The notes under the pieces were generated by a model, which worked only from the letters and a program-made list of their open reading frames with translations, was not told the DNA's origin and did not search any database. Both the position numbers and the translations under genes were made by a program. From Riptortus pedestris (Eukaryota; Arthropoda; Insecta; Hemiptera; Alydidae), in contig CM032230.1 of NCBI GenBank assembly GCA_019009955.1, forward strand, positions 11,662,001 to 11,726,000: a stretch of DNA of 64,000 bases, in the 5' to 3' direction. Positions 28,041 to 40,212 of the stretch are shown here, one piece after another (position 1 is the stretch's first letter; the number at the start of each line of letters is the position of its first letter).

Positions 28041-28698
28041 TAATTTCAGGCCTCCTTTATAACCCTCAAAAACTCCTGCCCGTGCATAGAAAAAACTAAG
28101 TCCTAAGTGCAATAGTTTCTAAGTATCTTTAGTCCATGTCTGAAGAAGAGGAAATAAAGATTCTCCGAAAATATCGGCTTAAAACTAGACTTTTTACCAA
28201 CATTGACCAAAAACTCCAAAAAGCAATAACAACACACAGAATAAAACTCCCTATACTATATATATATATATACTATATCATATATACTATATATATATAT
28301 AATATATACTAAACAGAAGACGTGCGAGAGATATCACTAGTGTGTGTTACCAGCAAGTGGGAAATCTGCTTAGTTTACGCAGCCACTGTGTGCCGGACTG
28401 AGAACCAATACAGAGCTTGTAAAGGATGTTGGGTGTTGTTGACAGACACTTAACTTAGTTCTATTATAAGAGGTTCTATTTATAGAGATGAGGGCAACCG
28501 ATCTTACAGGTTGTTAGAGGTCACACAATTAATAATGGAATCTATACTTTGGAATCTATCTGGCATCTAAACACGATTTAATTTTTGTATTTTGACTGGA
28601 TAACATAAATATCTTTTTCTTAATTAAAATTTTTAATTCTTTATGTTTAAAAATTTTTCTTTCTCGCTGTCTCTTTTCTATTACCTTTTAAAGAATTT
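28041..28698. other. Unassigned sequence with small repeat scraps
   Basis: TA-rich tract at 28255-28310, a Helentron-like head scrap near 28345-28400 (gggaaatctgcttagtttac), and otherwise nothing recognisable. Confidence 0.4.
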
Positions 28699-28833
28699 TT
28701 AGCAGATTTTCCCTTAAGGGAAATCAGCTATTGACGGTTGTATCTCATGACGGAATTTTCGACATTTTTCTTCCAAATGTCCATCGATCCCTACCTAGTA
28801 GATGACGAAAATGAGGTCCGTTCAAAAACTGTA
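28699..28833 (-). repeat. Helentron-like element tail, cut by a Helitron
   Basis: It begins tagcagattttcccttaagg and reaches gaggtccgttcaaaaactgt, the point where other copies enter the (TA)n core. Here a Helitron begins instead. Confidence 0.65.
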
Positions 28834-30247
28834 TCTATATATATATAAAATTGTAACCTCTGTCTGTACATTGATTTTTTCGCGAAATTTCACGATAACT
28901 TTTCGTTTCACATGTCATTGGACACCATAACTGCATTTTGTTTCTTTAGTGTCTGTTTGTTTGTTTGTTACCTTTTCACGCAATAAACGGCTGAACCGAA
29001 TTTAATGAAACTTGGTATGTATATTACTACTAACCCAACTTAGACTTTAGTGCTATATTAATATCCTCTGAGACGAACAGGATTGGGGGTTATGAGGGAG
29101 GCCTGAAATTAAAAAATAGTTTGATATTTCGTTTCGTATTGGTTTTTCGGCAAAATATGCACGTAAACAAAAGTTGTTTATTTTGATAATTTAGAGTAAC
29201 TTTTGTTATATGCACTTTTGCCGTATACGGAAGTATAAATGAGTTTTATACGCTAAAAACTATATGCGGGAGTCCACAATTTTATTTGGCACAAAAAGAC
29301 TCAAACGAACTAAACCAAACTCGCTATGTGAATTAATACTAACGATTTCCTTATAATGAGCCATATTACATTTCTAGGGACGGGCAGGAGAGGGGGTTAT
29401 AAGGGTGGCCTGAAATTAAAATAGCGATAATTTCGTTTTTCCTATTGCTTTTTCAGCAAATATTGCGCATAACAACAAAAGTTGTTTTATTTTGTTAATT
29501 AAAAGTAACTTTTGTTATATACACTTTTTTTCGTACACCGAATTTTAAAACGAGATATACGCTAAACCTACAGCGGAAGTGAAACAATTTTATTTGGGAC
29601 ATAAGACCCAACCGAAACTAAATAAAAAGTCGGTATGTGAATTAGCACTAACGGCTTCCTTATAATAGGCCATCCTAGCATTTTCTAGGGACGAGCAGAG
29701 TGGGGGTTTATAAGGGAGGTCAGAAATCAGAAATTAAAAATAGGCGATTATTTCGTTTCTACTGGTTTTCGGCAAATATGAACATAAACAAAGTTGTTTA
29801 TTTTGTTATTTAGGGTGGGGAGTAACTTTTTTTATATACACTTTTTTTCGTATACCGAATTATAAAACGAGCTATACGCTAAAACCTATAGCCAGAAGTT
29901 GAACAATTTTATTTGGGAACAAAAGACCAACCGAAATAAATAAAACTCGGTATGTGTATTCGCACTAACGCTTTCATTATAAAAAGGCCAGACCATATCA
30001 ACATTTCTTTCTAGGGGACGGGCAGGAGTGGGGGTTGTAAGGATGGGAATAACGACAATATGGAGGGCAGTGAAGTTTTACATAAAAAATTAATTTTATT
30101 ATTAACAAATGTGAACGACGGGTTATTAACCCTAAACACTGGAATGGGTCAAAATATTGTGATATAGTAAATCCTTGCCAAAAAAATTCATCTCCATTCA
30201 CCACACCCCTCAAACCGATTCCGGGCGAAGCCGGGTATCTGAGCTAG
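28834..30247 (+). mobile_element. Helitron with clear A/T-flanked ends
   Basis: It starts TCTATATATATATAAAATTG after an A (28833) and ends CTGAGCTAG before a T (30248), the insertion between A and T expected of Helitrons. The terminal hairpin reads CCGGGCGAAGCCGGG. It contains roughly four internal tandem units. No Rep/helicase coding. Confidence 0.8.
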
Positions 30248-30249
30248 TA

Positions 30250-31979
30250 TTATATATAGTAAATTGTAACCTCTGTCTGTACATTGATTTTTTTTTTTTT
30301 CGCGAAATTTTCTCGATAACTTTTCGTTTTCCCGCATGTCATAGACACCATAACTGCATTTTGTTTCTTTGGTGTCCTGTTTGTTTATTTGTTTGTTTGT
30401 TACCTTTTCCACGCAGAAACTGCCTGAACCGAATTTTATGAAACTTGGTAATGTATATTACTACTAGCCCAACTTAGACTTTAGGCTATATTAACATTCT
30501 CTAAGACGAACAGGAGTGGGGGTTTATCCGGGAGGCCTGAAATTGAAATTAGCCGATATTTCGTTTCCTATTGGGTTTTCGGCAAATATGAACATAAAAA
30601 AAGATGTTTATTTTTTTATTTAGAGTAACTTTTGTTATATACACTTTTTTGTATACTGAATTATAAACGAGATATACACTGAAACCTATAGCGGAATGTG
30701 AACAATTTTATTTGGGACAAAAGACCCTACGAAATAATAAAAACTCGGTATATGTATTAGCACTAAACGATTTTCATTATAACAAACCCATACCCACATT
30801 TCTATGGACGGGCAGGAGTGGGGGTTATGAGGAAGCCACGTGAAATTAAAAATAGCGATATTTTCGTTTCCTATTAGGTTTTCGGCAATATGAACAGAAC
30901 AAAAGTTGTTTATTTTTTGTAATTTAAGTGTAACATTTGTTATATATACTTTTTTCTTATAACGAATTATAAACGAGATATACGCTAAAAACCTATAGCA
31001 GAAGTGAACAATTTTAATTGGGACAAAAGACCCAACCGAAATAAATAGATCTCGGTATGTGTATTAAGTACTAACGCTGTTTCATTATAATTGCAAGCTA
31101 TACCAACATTTCTAGGGACGGGCAGGAGTGGGGGTTGTATAAGGGGGGCGAATTTAAAAATAGCGGTATTTCGCCGTTTTTCTATTCATTTTTCGGCAAA
31201 TATGAACATAACAAAAGTTGTTTATTTGTTTATTAAGAGTAACTTTTGTTATATACACTTTTTTCTTATACCGAATTATAAACGAGATATACACTATAAA
31301 CTAAGCGGGAGTCCAACTATTTCATTAGGCACTAACGATTAAACCAAACTTAAAAACTCGGGTATGTCAATTAGCATTAATTCTTCCATGATTATTAAGC
31401 TATATATAAAATTTTTTTAGGTTAGAACGGGAGTGGGAGTTATAAGGGAGGCACAGAAATAAAAATTCAATGATATTTCAATTGTGTCTATTTGTTTTTT
31501 GACAAACAAGCAAATAACAAAAGTTGTTTACCTTTGTTATTTAGATTAACTTTTGTTTTATACAGTTTCTCCAGGAACAATGTGGGGAGCAAGTATAATT
31601 TGCGTAGAAATATTGGATATGCTCAACAATTCATTCTAATTTGAACTATGAGTACCTCACCGGGATTCAACTGGAATTAACTATTCAAATCTATGTTAAT
31701 ATTTTGTCCTAAGTAAACTGAAATATATGCATTATGCACAGGAGACGGGAAATATGGCAATATAACAAAATATGAAATATGACATATTTGGAGGACAGTC
31801 AAGACTTACTTAAAAAAATTAATTTTATTATTAACAAATGCCAAACAACGGATATTGTAGCCCTATACACTGGGACGGGTAAATGTCAAATATTGTGCAA
31901 AGTAAAGTTTTGCCAAAAAAATACCATAAGCATTCAGCCTCAAATAAATTTCCCGGGCGAAGCCGGGTATCTGAGCTAG
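30250..31979 (+). mobile_element. Helitron directly abutting the previous copy
   Basis: 5' end gtaaattgtaacctctgtct; 3' end CCCGGGCGAAGCCGGG then TATCTGAGCTAG and T. It has about five internal units, one more than its neighbour. Tail-to-head adjacency with 28834-30247 suggests insertion at the neighbour's terminus or a tandem event. Confidence 0.75.
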
Positions 31980-32015
31980 TATATATATATATATATATAT
32001 ACTCTATATATATAT

Positions 32016-32057
<42 letters not shown>

Positions 32058-33242
32058 CTGTTACCACTCTAGCGGTCGCAATTATTGTTTAATCCTTACC
32101 AAACTTCATCATTTTTAAGCGTTTTATATAAAAAGAAAGATCAAGTTCGTTAACGGCTGAAATCGGACCAGTGGAGGGGGGGTTTACAGGGAGAGGATTT
32201 TCGAAAATTCCATATATTTCCGTTACTATAAGTCGGATCTAAAAAACGTATAAAATCAATCTTTATACAAATTAAAACTACAATAAATATTATTATATAC
32301 ATTTATTCTGTATCTTGTATATTAGCCGAGATATTTGCATTTTTTCAGTTTTCACCAAACCGCCACTTCTACTCACGTTACGTAAACAATACTCTGATAC
32401 ATATAAAATCAACATTATTGGAAGTATTTTAAATACCAAAAATTGTATTCAAGAGACCTTTATTATACGAGATACACGCAAATATGCAACTGGGGACTCC
32501 CACCCCCCCCCGTCTTAAAGTTTTGGACTAGTTTTTACTAAAAATTTTATTAATTGAGGTAACAATTATTCTGACTCATTATTAATTACAGTACTAGATA
32601 CCAGTAAATAGTTCTCAATAAAAATTAATATATTATATTCTGATATTATTCAGTAATTGTTTTTTCTTTCCGGTGTGAGGCGGGACCCGTTTGTTTTACA
32701 TTTCTAACCTAACCTCGGATGTTAATCCGAACTTTATGACCCTACCACAGACTTCATAAAAATGCAAAATATCTCGGTTAATATTCAAGATAGAGAATAA
32801 ATGTTTATAACAATATTTATAGTAAATTTAATTTTCAATAAGAATTTGGTCCTATACAATCTTTCGATCCGATGCAAAATAACGGAGGTATTTGAATTTT
32901 TGAAATGCCCCCTTCTAACCCCCCCCCCCTCCCTCTAGTGCGAAATAAGGCAATTAACGAACTTGATCTGTCTTTTTACATAAAACGGTTAAATATCGAG
33001 TTTAGTAACGATGAAACAAAATTGTGACCGCCAGAGCGTAAAGCAGACAAAAATATTATATATATATATATATATGATATATATTATATATATATATATA
33101 TTCTTTAATTATATATATAATTTTTAAACAGACCTCATTTTCGCCATCTCATGGGTAGGATTGATGGATATTTGAAGAAATTTTTCGAAAATCTCATTAG
33201 TACATCTCAATAGCTGATTTCCCTTAAGGGCAATCTGCTAAA
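31980..33242. repeat. Helentron-like elements in both orientations
   Basis: After a (TA)n tract (31980-32054), a minus-orientation piece (tctgttaccactctagcggt ... acggctgaaatcggaccagt) runs to about 32470. A plus-orientation copy from about 32740 has ctcggttaatattcaagata, a (TA)n core near 33057-33115 and the tail atttcccttaagggcaatct at 33219-33238. 32500-32700 is unassigned. Confidence 0.55.
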
Positions 33243-33477
33243 AAAGGCCTTGTCCTCTCATCTACTACTACTCTACGGTCTCGGCCTTCGGTAAACCCCC
33301 ACTCCTACTCATGTCTAATTAACAATATAGCTGTTATATTATGGAAAGCACATTCTTTGAATGCATAATACCAAATATGATTCTAATTATAACTTTTACA
33401 ACTTGAGATAAATGCAAATATGTGACACACGTGGGAAATCTCAGCCCCTGCGTTAATAGTTCATTCATTGTCTTTAT

Positions 33478-33575
33478 CTTAATAAATTAATATTAATTTA
33501 CTAATTAATTATTATTAATTTAACTAATTAATTATTATTTAATTTAACTTAATTAATTAATTGGTAATTTAATTA
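33478..33575. repeat. AT-only low-complexity tract
   Basis: About 100 bases made almost wholly of ttaattaa and aattattatt iterations. Confidence 0.85.
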
Positions 33576-33719
33576 AAAGAAGACGAATAGAACAATGCAA
33601 TAGTGTTTTAAGAAATATCCTCTTGACACATAATTATATGTATTTTATTTACTCCTTGATAATTACTTTTAATTTATTTTTATCCATATGTTATTTTTTG
33701 GTTGTTTCAGTTATATTGT

Positions 33720-33846
33720 TGTTTATTTATTAACGGTCAACTTCCACTTTATGCTGCTAGGCTAATTTGGACGGGTTATCTACAGGTTATTACAGGGTGC
33801 CAGGCTGGGTTGGATTAAGATAGTTATATTGTTAAATGAAAATATT
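33720..33846 (-). repeat. Partial tRNA-derived SINE
   Basis: Diverged copy of the SINE body (tttatttattaacggtcaac; tacaggttattacagggtgc). Confidence 0.5.
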
Positions 33847-34270
33847 TTAGGAGATTGTCCTTAAAGGGAAAATCAGCTATTGAGGTTGTACTCATGATGC
33901 TATCTTGGACAGTTTTTTTTCAAATGTCCAATGTAGGATCGAATCCTACCCAGGAGATGACGAAAATGAGGTCCGTTCAAAATGTTATCAACCTATAAAT
34001 TTGTCTGTTCGATATTTAATCGTTTTATGTAAAAAGAAACATCGATAAATCGCACTGGCGTGGATGGATTTCTACATTATTATTAGTCGGATCAAAAAAT
34101 TGTATAGAATTCATCTTATTGTAAATGCAATGTTCTATTCTATAATTGTTGTTGTATACATTTATTCTCTAACCTTAATATTAACTGAGATATTTGCATA
34201 TTTTAGTTTTCAGCCTACTACCCACTCCTACTCTTGTTGATAAATAATACTCTGTTATATAATGAAGGAC
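33847..34270 (-). repeat. Helentron-like element, 3' half
   Basis: It starts ggagattgtccttaaaggga and continues with ctcatgatgctatcttggac, acgaaaatgaggtccgttca and gttatcaacc. The (TA)n core is missing and the head is lost. Confidence 0.55.
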
Positions 34271-34388
34271 TTTATTTGAATCTTAAATACTGCGTGTAAA
34301 AAAGGAGTTTTTGTTGGTGATCCAGCCTATTAAAATATGAAGAATATTTGTATATTGTGCCCAGGAATGGTCTAAAAAGAGGTGAATT

Positions 34389-35846
34389 TCAATCGTTCAT
34401 GACAAAACCTGCAAAAACGTTGCTCAATACGTAAATAAATAAATTAACTAAAAATAAATAAAATAAACGAAAACGATGATTCCATCTTAATACACTTTGG
34501 CATATTCTTGAACAAAACCGTCGGATATGATACACAAAACGTTTGGCACCAACTACTCCTCCTTCAAAAAACATTGTTATATCAGCTTTAATTGCTTTCT
34601 TGAAAGTCTCAACAGCTGTCCTAATATGCCACCTGATGGATCTCCTCCAGTTCTGCAAGCACTCTACCACCCTCTCGAGCTGATCATGAGCACCGGCCGC
34701 AACCTCCCTTGTATGCTCTAGTTCTGTCCATTCTCCTCTTATGAATTCCACTGGTTTGAAGTTACCTTTTATAACCCCTGTAATTCTTCTTGCGTCTCTC
34801 ACGTCTTCCATGGTGGGTTCCTCCGCTTTTTGAGTACCGATTGTAACCTTTGTTATACGCCCTTGTTCTGTCACTTCTTCCATGGTGGGTTCCTCGGCTT
34901 CTTGGGTACCATTCTTAAACTTTGAGGAATGACCTGATTCTGTCACTTCCTCTTCCAATGTAGATCCCACAGTTTTGTCGGTACTGCTCATAACATCCGA
35001 ATAGCTTCCTGGTTCTGTCAATTCCTCTATGGTGGGTTTCATGGTTTCATTGTTACCGTTTGTAACCTCTCTAACGTGTTCCGGTTCAATTACTCTTTTG
35101 ATTTTCAGTTTCCTTACCACAGAGGTACCATTCGGCCCTTCCGTGCCACTCCATGGGTCTGTCATTATTTTTAATGCTGGCTCTTCAGTTTCCTGGGCGT
35201 CATTCATAACATTCGTCAAACGATCTGGTTTTATTTGTTTTTTCATTGCTTGTTTCACTTTTTCGTGTATAATGTTCATGACAGGACCACGTTTTGTCAC
35301 ATCCTCCATTGTCAGTTCTTCTGTTTCATGGTTACGTTGTGAGAAAACGGAACCTTGTATTTTTGAATTTTCAGGCCAATTGTACTCACCTGGAAAATAC
35401 CAAAGATATATGAGTGGTATTAAAAAGTAAATTTATTTTTGACATTACTACAGTATAAATTAAAATTTACGAATTTAGCATTTTCAATGAAAGAATAAAT
35501 TATTCAAAGAAGGAATAATCTTTTTTGATTAATAAATCAGTCTATTTAGACTAATTTCAGTCATACTTCCCTGGAAAGTCTGAATAAGCTATGTTGACGA
35601 TAAGCGAAAGCCACTCTTTATTAAGTAACCTAAAATTATAAGGACCTCAAGAGTTATTAAAACAAAGACTTTTGATAAGAAGGGAAACTATAAATGACAT
35701 TAGTATATTTTGTCTCATCATAACAGTGCATATAATACGAATCAATCACTTTAAAAAAAATGAATAATTATAAGATAAAATTTGACCAAATATAAATTAC
35801 CATGAACTTTAGTCCCCATCCGTGCAAGACGTGGTACCGATAACAT
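34389..35846 (-). CDS. Unknown two-exon protein with degenerate acidic repeats and C-terminal membrane segment
   Basis: The main exon (35389-34389) is open for 1001 nt down to TGA and has a good acceptor (ggtattttccag). A candidate first exon (35846-35801, donor gtaatt) joins in phase to give 348 residues beginning MLSVPRLARMGTKVHGEYNW. About seven degenerate units of 22-27 residues follow the pattern E-x-E-E-P-T-M-E-E-V-T-E-x-G-R-I-T-x-V. After a basic region (FVYHIRRFCSRICQSVLRWN) comes a hydrophobic helix (FYLFLVNLFIYVLSNVFAGF) near the C-terminus, so a tail-anchored topology is possible. No family recognised. Exon 2 is well supported; exon 1 is a prediction, and an upstream hydrophobic stretch in the same frame (GISVVAALTLLNAV) leaves a signal-peptide start possible. 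Confidence 0.55.
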
Positions 35847-35849
35847 GCT

Positions 35850-36461
35850 AACTTGAACTGCATTAAGGAGAGTCAATGCTGCAACAACAGAAATACCCAC
35901 GGTTGAAACTACTCATTAGAACTGATTTTAAAAATATTCATCTTACAGATTCAGACTTATTTATAAGGCCCCCCCCCCCAAAACAAGCTCACATTTATAT
36001 GAATAGGCTGTGCATCGAATCGTACCAGTTCAAGGTGAGGGTTCACTTGGTGAAGGTAGATGCTGGTCGTTAAACGTAACCAAAACAGAAGTTGGTTGAC
36101 CGCTGGGAGGTGCGTCATTATAGTAACATTGAAAATGTTTTTTGAAAATTTTCACATGATAAAGAGATGAATACGGAACAACGAATTTACACGAAAATTG
36201 GACAGCTAGCTATTATGCCAGAGGTGACTAAGGAGTCTTCTCTCAAAATGGTTGAGCTATCATGGTGGCTACAAGGTTGTGTTTTGAAGTGAAACGTTTT
36301 TAATGTACGGGTTTTTTATAACGTAAATAAACAAAACTTGAAAGTAATAAGGCACTATAATTTATAAAAAAAAACAAACAACTGGTCGAAAATTAAAAGA
36401 TTGAAGAACACAAAATACAATAAATAATAACAATCGGTCTTTGAATAAATAACAACAAAAA
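35850..36461. other. Intergenic sequence, nothing recognised
   Basis: AT-rich with a C10-11 run near 35970. Possible promoter side of the unknown minus-strand gene; no motif can be assigned. Confidence 0.4.
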
Positions 36462-36665
36462 TGGTTCGGAGCAGAGTTCACAAAAGCACAACACACAACT
36501 GCGAGAGTGAGCGGTTAATTTTTATACACTGACTGAAAGGTTATTATATGGTTGCTCGCAGTGTAGCCACGTTAAAATTAGATTAATTAGTTCCTGGCAA
36601 CACTGTCATTGGGACCACGTGGCATCTAGTAAGGGTTAGGTTATAGAGCAGGCCAAGCTGCTACA
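36462..36665 (-). repeat. Gypsy 3' LTR
   Basis: Minus strand begins TGTAGCAGCTTGGCCTGCTC and ends CTCTGCTCCGAACCA. It matches the 5' LTR except for a few small indels. Confidence 0.9.
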
Positions 36666-38417
36666 TCACCTCCCCCCAATGACAGAGTCATGGAAGCGGG
36701 CAGGAAGTCTAATGGGTCTTCCTCGACGAGTCTGGTGAGGTTGTTCCGCTTGTGTGGCTGTGTCTTGGGCTGAAGACTGGTTGGAAGGGTGCAGTGTTGT
36801 CTGGGGATTCGCAGAGGTCTGCTGTGCTGAGGGGTTGGATGAGGTTTGTTGAGATGAGTCCTGGATGGTGTAGGCTGGCTTCAGACGGTCGAGTGAGACG
36901 GTTCTTGGCCCCGTAGGAAGTTGGATCTTGAATGTCTTCGGCTGTCGTTCCAGTACCAGATGAGGTCCTGAGTATGGTGGTGTTAGGGGTTGGCGAACTG
37001 TATCATCTCGTAGGAACACATGAGTGCAGTTCCTGAGGTCCTTAGGAACAAAGGTTAGGCTGCTACTGGGACGGTGAGGTGCTGGTCGAAGGTCCTTCAT
37101 GTGGTCCCTCAACCTCCGCAGGAACTCCTCGGGGTCCTCAGGTCGTTGGTGGCTTGCGAGCAACTCAAGCAACCGTAGGGGCTGCCCGAATACCAGTTCT
37201 GCTGCACTACTGGTGTTATCATCACGCACTGCTGCTCTCAGACCAAGAAGTACTGTGGGCAGCAGGTCAGTCCATCTCGATGAGCCGATGAGGTGAGCTG
37301 TGAGAGCTGCTTTGAGTGTCCTGTGCCACCGTTCAATACAGCCATTACTTTGTGGATGGTAAGGAGTTGTCCTAGTACGTTTGATCCCGAGAATGTGTGT
37401 GAGCTTGCAGAATATTTGACTCTCGAACTGCCGCCCTTGGTCCGTTGTAATTCTAGTAGGGACGCCATAGCGACAGATCCAAGTCCTGTGTAGGGCTCTG
37501 GATATCGTGTCTGCACTGATGTCTTCGATTGGCTCAGCTTCAGGCCACCGGGTAAACCTATCTGCCATAGTAAGGCAATAACGTTTGCCGTCTGACGTTG
37601 GGAGTGGTCCTATAATATCTATGTGGACGTGCTCGAAGCGAGCGCTTGGGGCAAAGGTTCCCGGAGGCGTGACAGTGTGGCGATGTACCTTACTCCGCTG
37701 ACAAGCGACACAAGCACGTGCCCAGGTGGCGATGTCTACATTCATGTTTGGCCAAAAGAATCGTTGGGCAAGGAGGCTCCTTGACACGCGCAGACCCGGG
37801 GGGCTGAGGTTGTGGATATGAGTAAAAATCGATTGTCTCAATGATGCAGGCAGGTACGGACGCATCCGTGAGGTGCTTGTTTCGCAGAGAAGGGGCCTCG
37901 TAGCATGTGGAACTTTCATCCACTTAAGCGAGAGGGCAGGGTTTTTAAGGAGCTCGTTTATGTCAGAGTCCGTCTCTTGTAGCTCTGCAATTTTTTCATT
38001 GTCATCGGGAAGCGTAATCTCCTCCAACCTCGAGAGTGTGTCTGCGACCACATTGTCATTTCCAGCTACATGTCGAATATCGGTTGTAAACTGACTGATG
38101 AAGTTTACCAATCGGATCCTCATAGGCGTGGCTGTGTCAGCGCGTTGTCGGAACATGTGGATCAGCGGCTTGTGGTCGGTGAGTACGGTGAAGTTACGTC
38201 CTTCGATCGAGGGCCTGAAGTGACGTATTGCTCGGTGTACGGCGACCAGCTCTCTGTCGTAAGTGGAGTAACCTTGTTCTGCTTTCGTCAGTGTCTTCGA
38301 GAAAAATCCAAGAGGTTTCCAACCGGATCCTTCACGTTGCTGAAGAACCGCCCCGATGGCTGTGTTTGACGCGTCACATGCCAATGAGAGTTCGGCATCG
38401 TCGGATGGATGTGACAA
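36666..38417 (-). pseudogene. Gypsy RNase H and integrase coding region
   Basis: A 583-codon open stretch. It begins within RNase H (LACDASNTAIGAVLQQ; LTDHKPL). The integrase zinc-binding region (HIHNLSPPGLRVSRSLLAQR ... CVACQRSK) follows, then the catalytic core with HIDIIGPLP, TDQGRQFES and PYHPQSNGCIERWHR, and a C-terminal domain ending with LPARFHDSVIGGR. It is the best-preserved part of the element, but it is separated from the RT segment by a frameshift upstream of 38417, so the copy is not expected to make a full polyprotein. Confidence 0.88.
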
Positions 38418-38518
38418 AGTGAGGGCCGACTTGATGTCTTGCTGACATAGACGAAATGCAGCGTCTGCTTCCTTGGACCATTCCAGAGCTGTTGCATCGC
38501 TCTTCTTGCAGTTGCCTA

Positions 38519-39706
38519 CTAATGAGTGTAGGGTATGCTGGTGTTCGGCTGCGTTTGGAATCGCCTATAAAAATTCAGCATTCCCAAGAACCGCCGAAGT
38601 TGTCCCTTATTGCTGGGTCGAGGAAACTCCATGATCTGGTTAACCTTTGCTGGAAGGGGCTTGATACCTTGGGCATTCACAAGGAAGCCCAAGAATTCAA
38701 TCTCGGTCTTGCCAAACTCGCACTTGGTGGGGTTTATTGTTAGACCATGCTCGCTCAGTATTCGGAAGACGTTGTCTAAGTGTGTATGATGTTCGTCCTT
38801 GGTACTGGATGATACGAGTATGTCGTCTAGGTACACGAAGACATAGGGTAGTGCCAAAATACTATCCATGAGGCGCTGGAACGTCTGAGCAGCATTACAA
38901 AGGCCGAAGCACATTACCAGGAACTCGAAGAGACCGAAGGGTGTGATTACTGCGGTCTTCTTAATGTCTTCTTCAGCTACAGGTACCTGATAGTACGCCC
39001 TGTTCAGGTCAATCTTACTGAAGTAGGTCTTTCCGCTAAGATTGGTGTTGAGAGTCAATATGTTTGGAACACCATATCTGTCGGGAACAGTCTGTTCGTT
39101 TAGTCGGCGGTAGTCCCCACAAAATCGCATTTTGCCATCTTTCTTTACCACTATATGTAACGGACTTGAGTAGGGGCTGTTAGACGGCCTGCAGATGCCT
39201 TCGTCCACCATTTTGAGGAATTCCTCCCTTGCAGCCCTGTAACGCTCAGGTGGGAGTCGTCGAGCTTTTGCTGTGGCGGATGGTCCCTTCGTCTCAATGA
39301 AGTGCTGGATATTATGCTTTGGTTTCTGCAGGACGGTTGACGGGCGTGTGTTGGATGGGTATTTGCGTAGTAGGTCGTAATACCACTCACCAGCGGGAAC
39401 TGAATATACCGTGGGTATTTTGGAGTGTGCAATGGTCCCCTTTGCTGTGATCCCCGTTTTTGCGTCTAGGAGCTGACGACCTCTGAGATCGACGATTATG
39501 TGGTGGTGGAAGAGAAGGTCGGCGCCGATGATGGGGCTACTGATGTCTGCCAAGATGAAGGTCCAGGGGAGTGGTCGTTGGAGTCCGATATTAAGTGTCT
39601 TCCTGACTTCCCCATACTCTTGATCGTTGTACCATTGGCAGCGTACACAGGGAAGTTGGTTGGATGTCTCCGATCCCGCGACCTGGCTGGGAAAACAGAT
39701 ATACAT
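38519..39706 (-). pseudogene. Gypsy reverse transcriptase coding region
   Basis: The open stretch contains the RT landmarks: KKDGKMRFCGDYRRLN, KTYFSKIDLNRAYYQV, ITPFGLFEFLVMCFGLCNAA and the catalytic YVFVYLDDILVSS (D-D pair at about 38822-38836). The thumb follows (IEFLGFLVNAQGIKPLPAKV) and the frame is lost after RRFLGMLNFYRRF near 38560. The upstream part overlaps the protease segment in another frame. Confidence 0.88.
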
Positions 39707-39795
39707 GCGCCTGTTTCCACTAAATATCTCTCTCCCGATTCATTCTCCTTCACAAATAATCGGCGTTGGTGAGTGCCAGCGACGGAGTCCGCCAT
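39496..39795 (-). pseudogene. Gypsy retropepsin-like protease start
   Basis: The frame opens with ATG directly beside the 5' LTR and carries RRLFVKENESGERYLVETGA, the strand before the active site. The position normally occupied by Asp in the D-T-G-A motif reads Glu (VETGA), which would inactivate the protease. A frameshift near 39600 moves the rest of the domain into the frame of the RT segment. Confidence 0.8.
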
Positions 39796-39798
39796 CTC

Positions 39799-40001
39799 GG
39801 TTCGGAGCAGAGTTCACAAAAGCACAACACACAACTGCGAGAGTGAGCGGTTAATTTTATATACACTGACTGAAAAGGTTATTATGGTTGCTCGCAGTGT
39901 AGCCACGTTAAAATTAGATTAATTAGTTCCTGGCAACACTGTCATTGGGACCACGTGGCATCTAGTAAGGGTTAGGTTATAGAGCAGGCCAAGCTGCTAC
40001 A
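39799..40001 (-). repeat. Gypsy 5' LTR
   Basis: Nearly identical to 36462-36665. Its inner end reads GCTCCGAACC and is followed at once by GAGATGGCGG. Confidence 0.9.
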
Positions 40002-40212
40002 CGTTCATTACCAGAAATATCTTAAACAACAGTGAAACTGTTGGAAGAAAATTGAAGCTGGTGAAGCAAGGAAATTAAAACATAGTTTCTGAGCGCTTAG
40101 TGACAGGAGGGTGTTGCAATCCGAACTGGACATTTGTGAGACAATTAAGTGTATGTGATAGTGTTGAAAGTGGGCCAGAGGTGATATCTTTGGAATTTAA
40201 AAGCTAGTTATT
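40002..40212. other. Short unassigned spacer
   Basis: Nothing recognisable between the Gypsy 5' LTR and the next Helitron copy. Confidence 0.4.

Larger units (their letters stand above)
36462..40001 (-). mobile_element. Ty3/Gypsy LTR retrotransposon lacking gag, frameshifted
   Basis: Two nearly identical LTRs of about 204 bp flank a pol region read on the minus strand. The 3' LTR is preceded by a purine-rich tract (ATTGGGGGGAGGTGA at 36680-36666). Order of domains is protease, reverse transcriptase, RNase H, integrase, as in Ty3/Gypsy. The protease frame starts 3-4 bases after the 5' LTR, so gag and the usual leader are absent. No target-site duplication is visible (caaaaa on the left, cgttca on the right). 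Frameshifts near 39600 and 38450-38560 make it inactive. Confidence 0.88.

Noticed and set aside
37079..38743. Plus-strand open frames across the Gypsy element
   Set aside because: They are antisense shadows of the GC-rich pol region.
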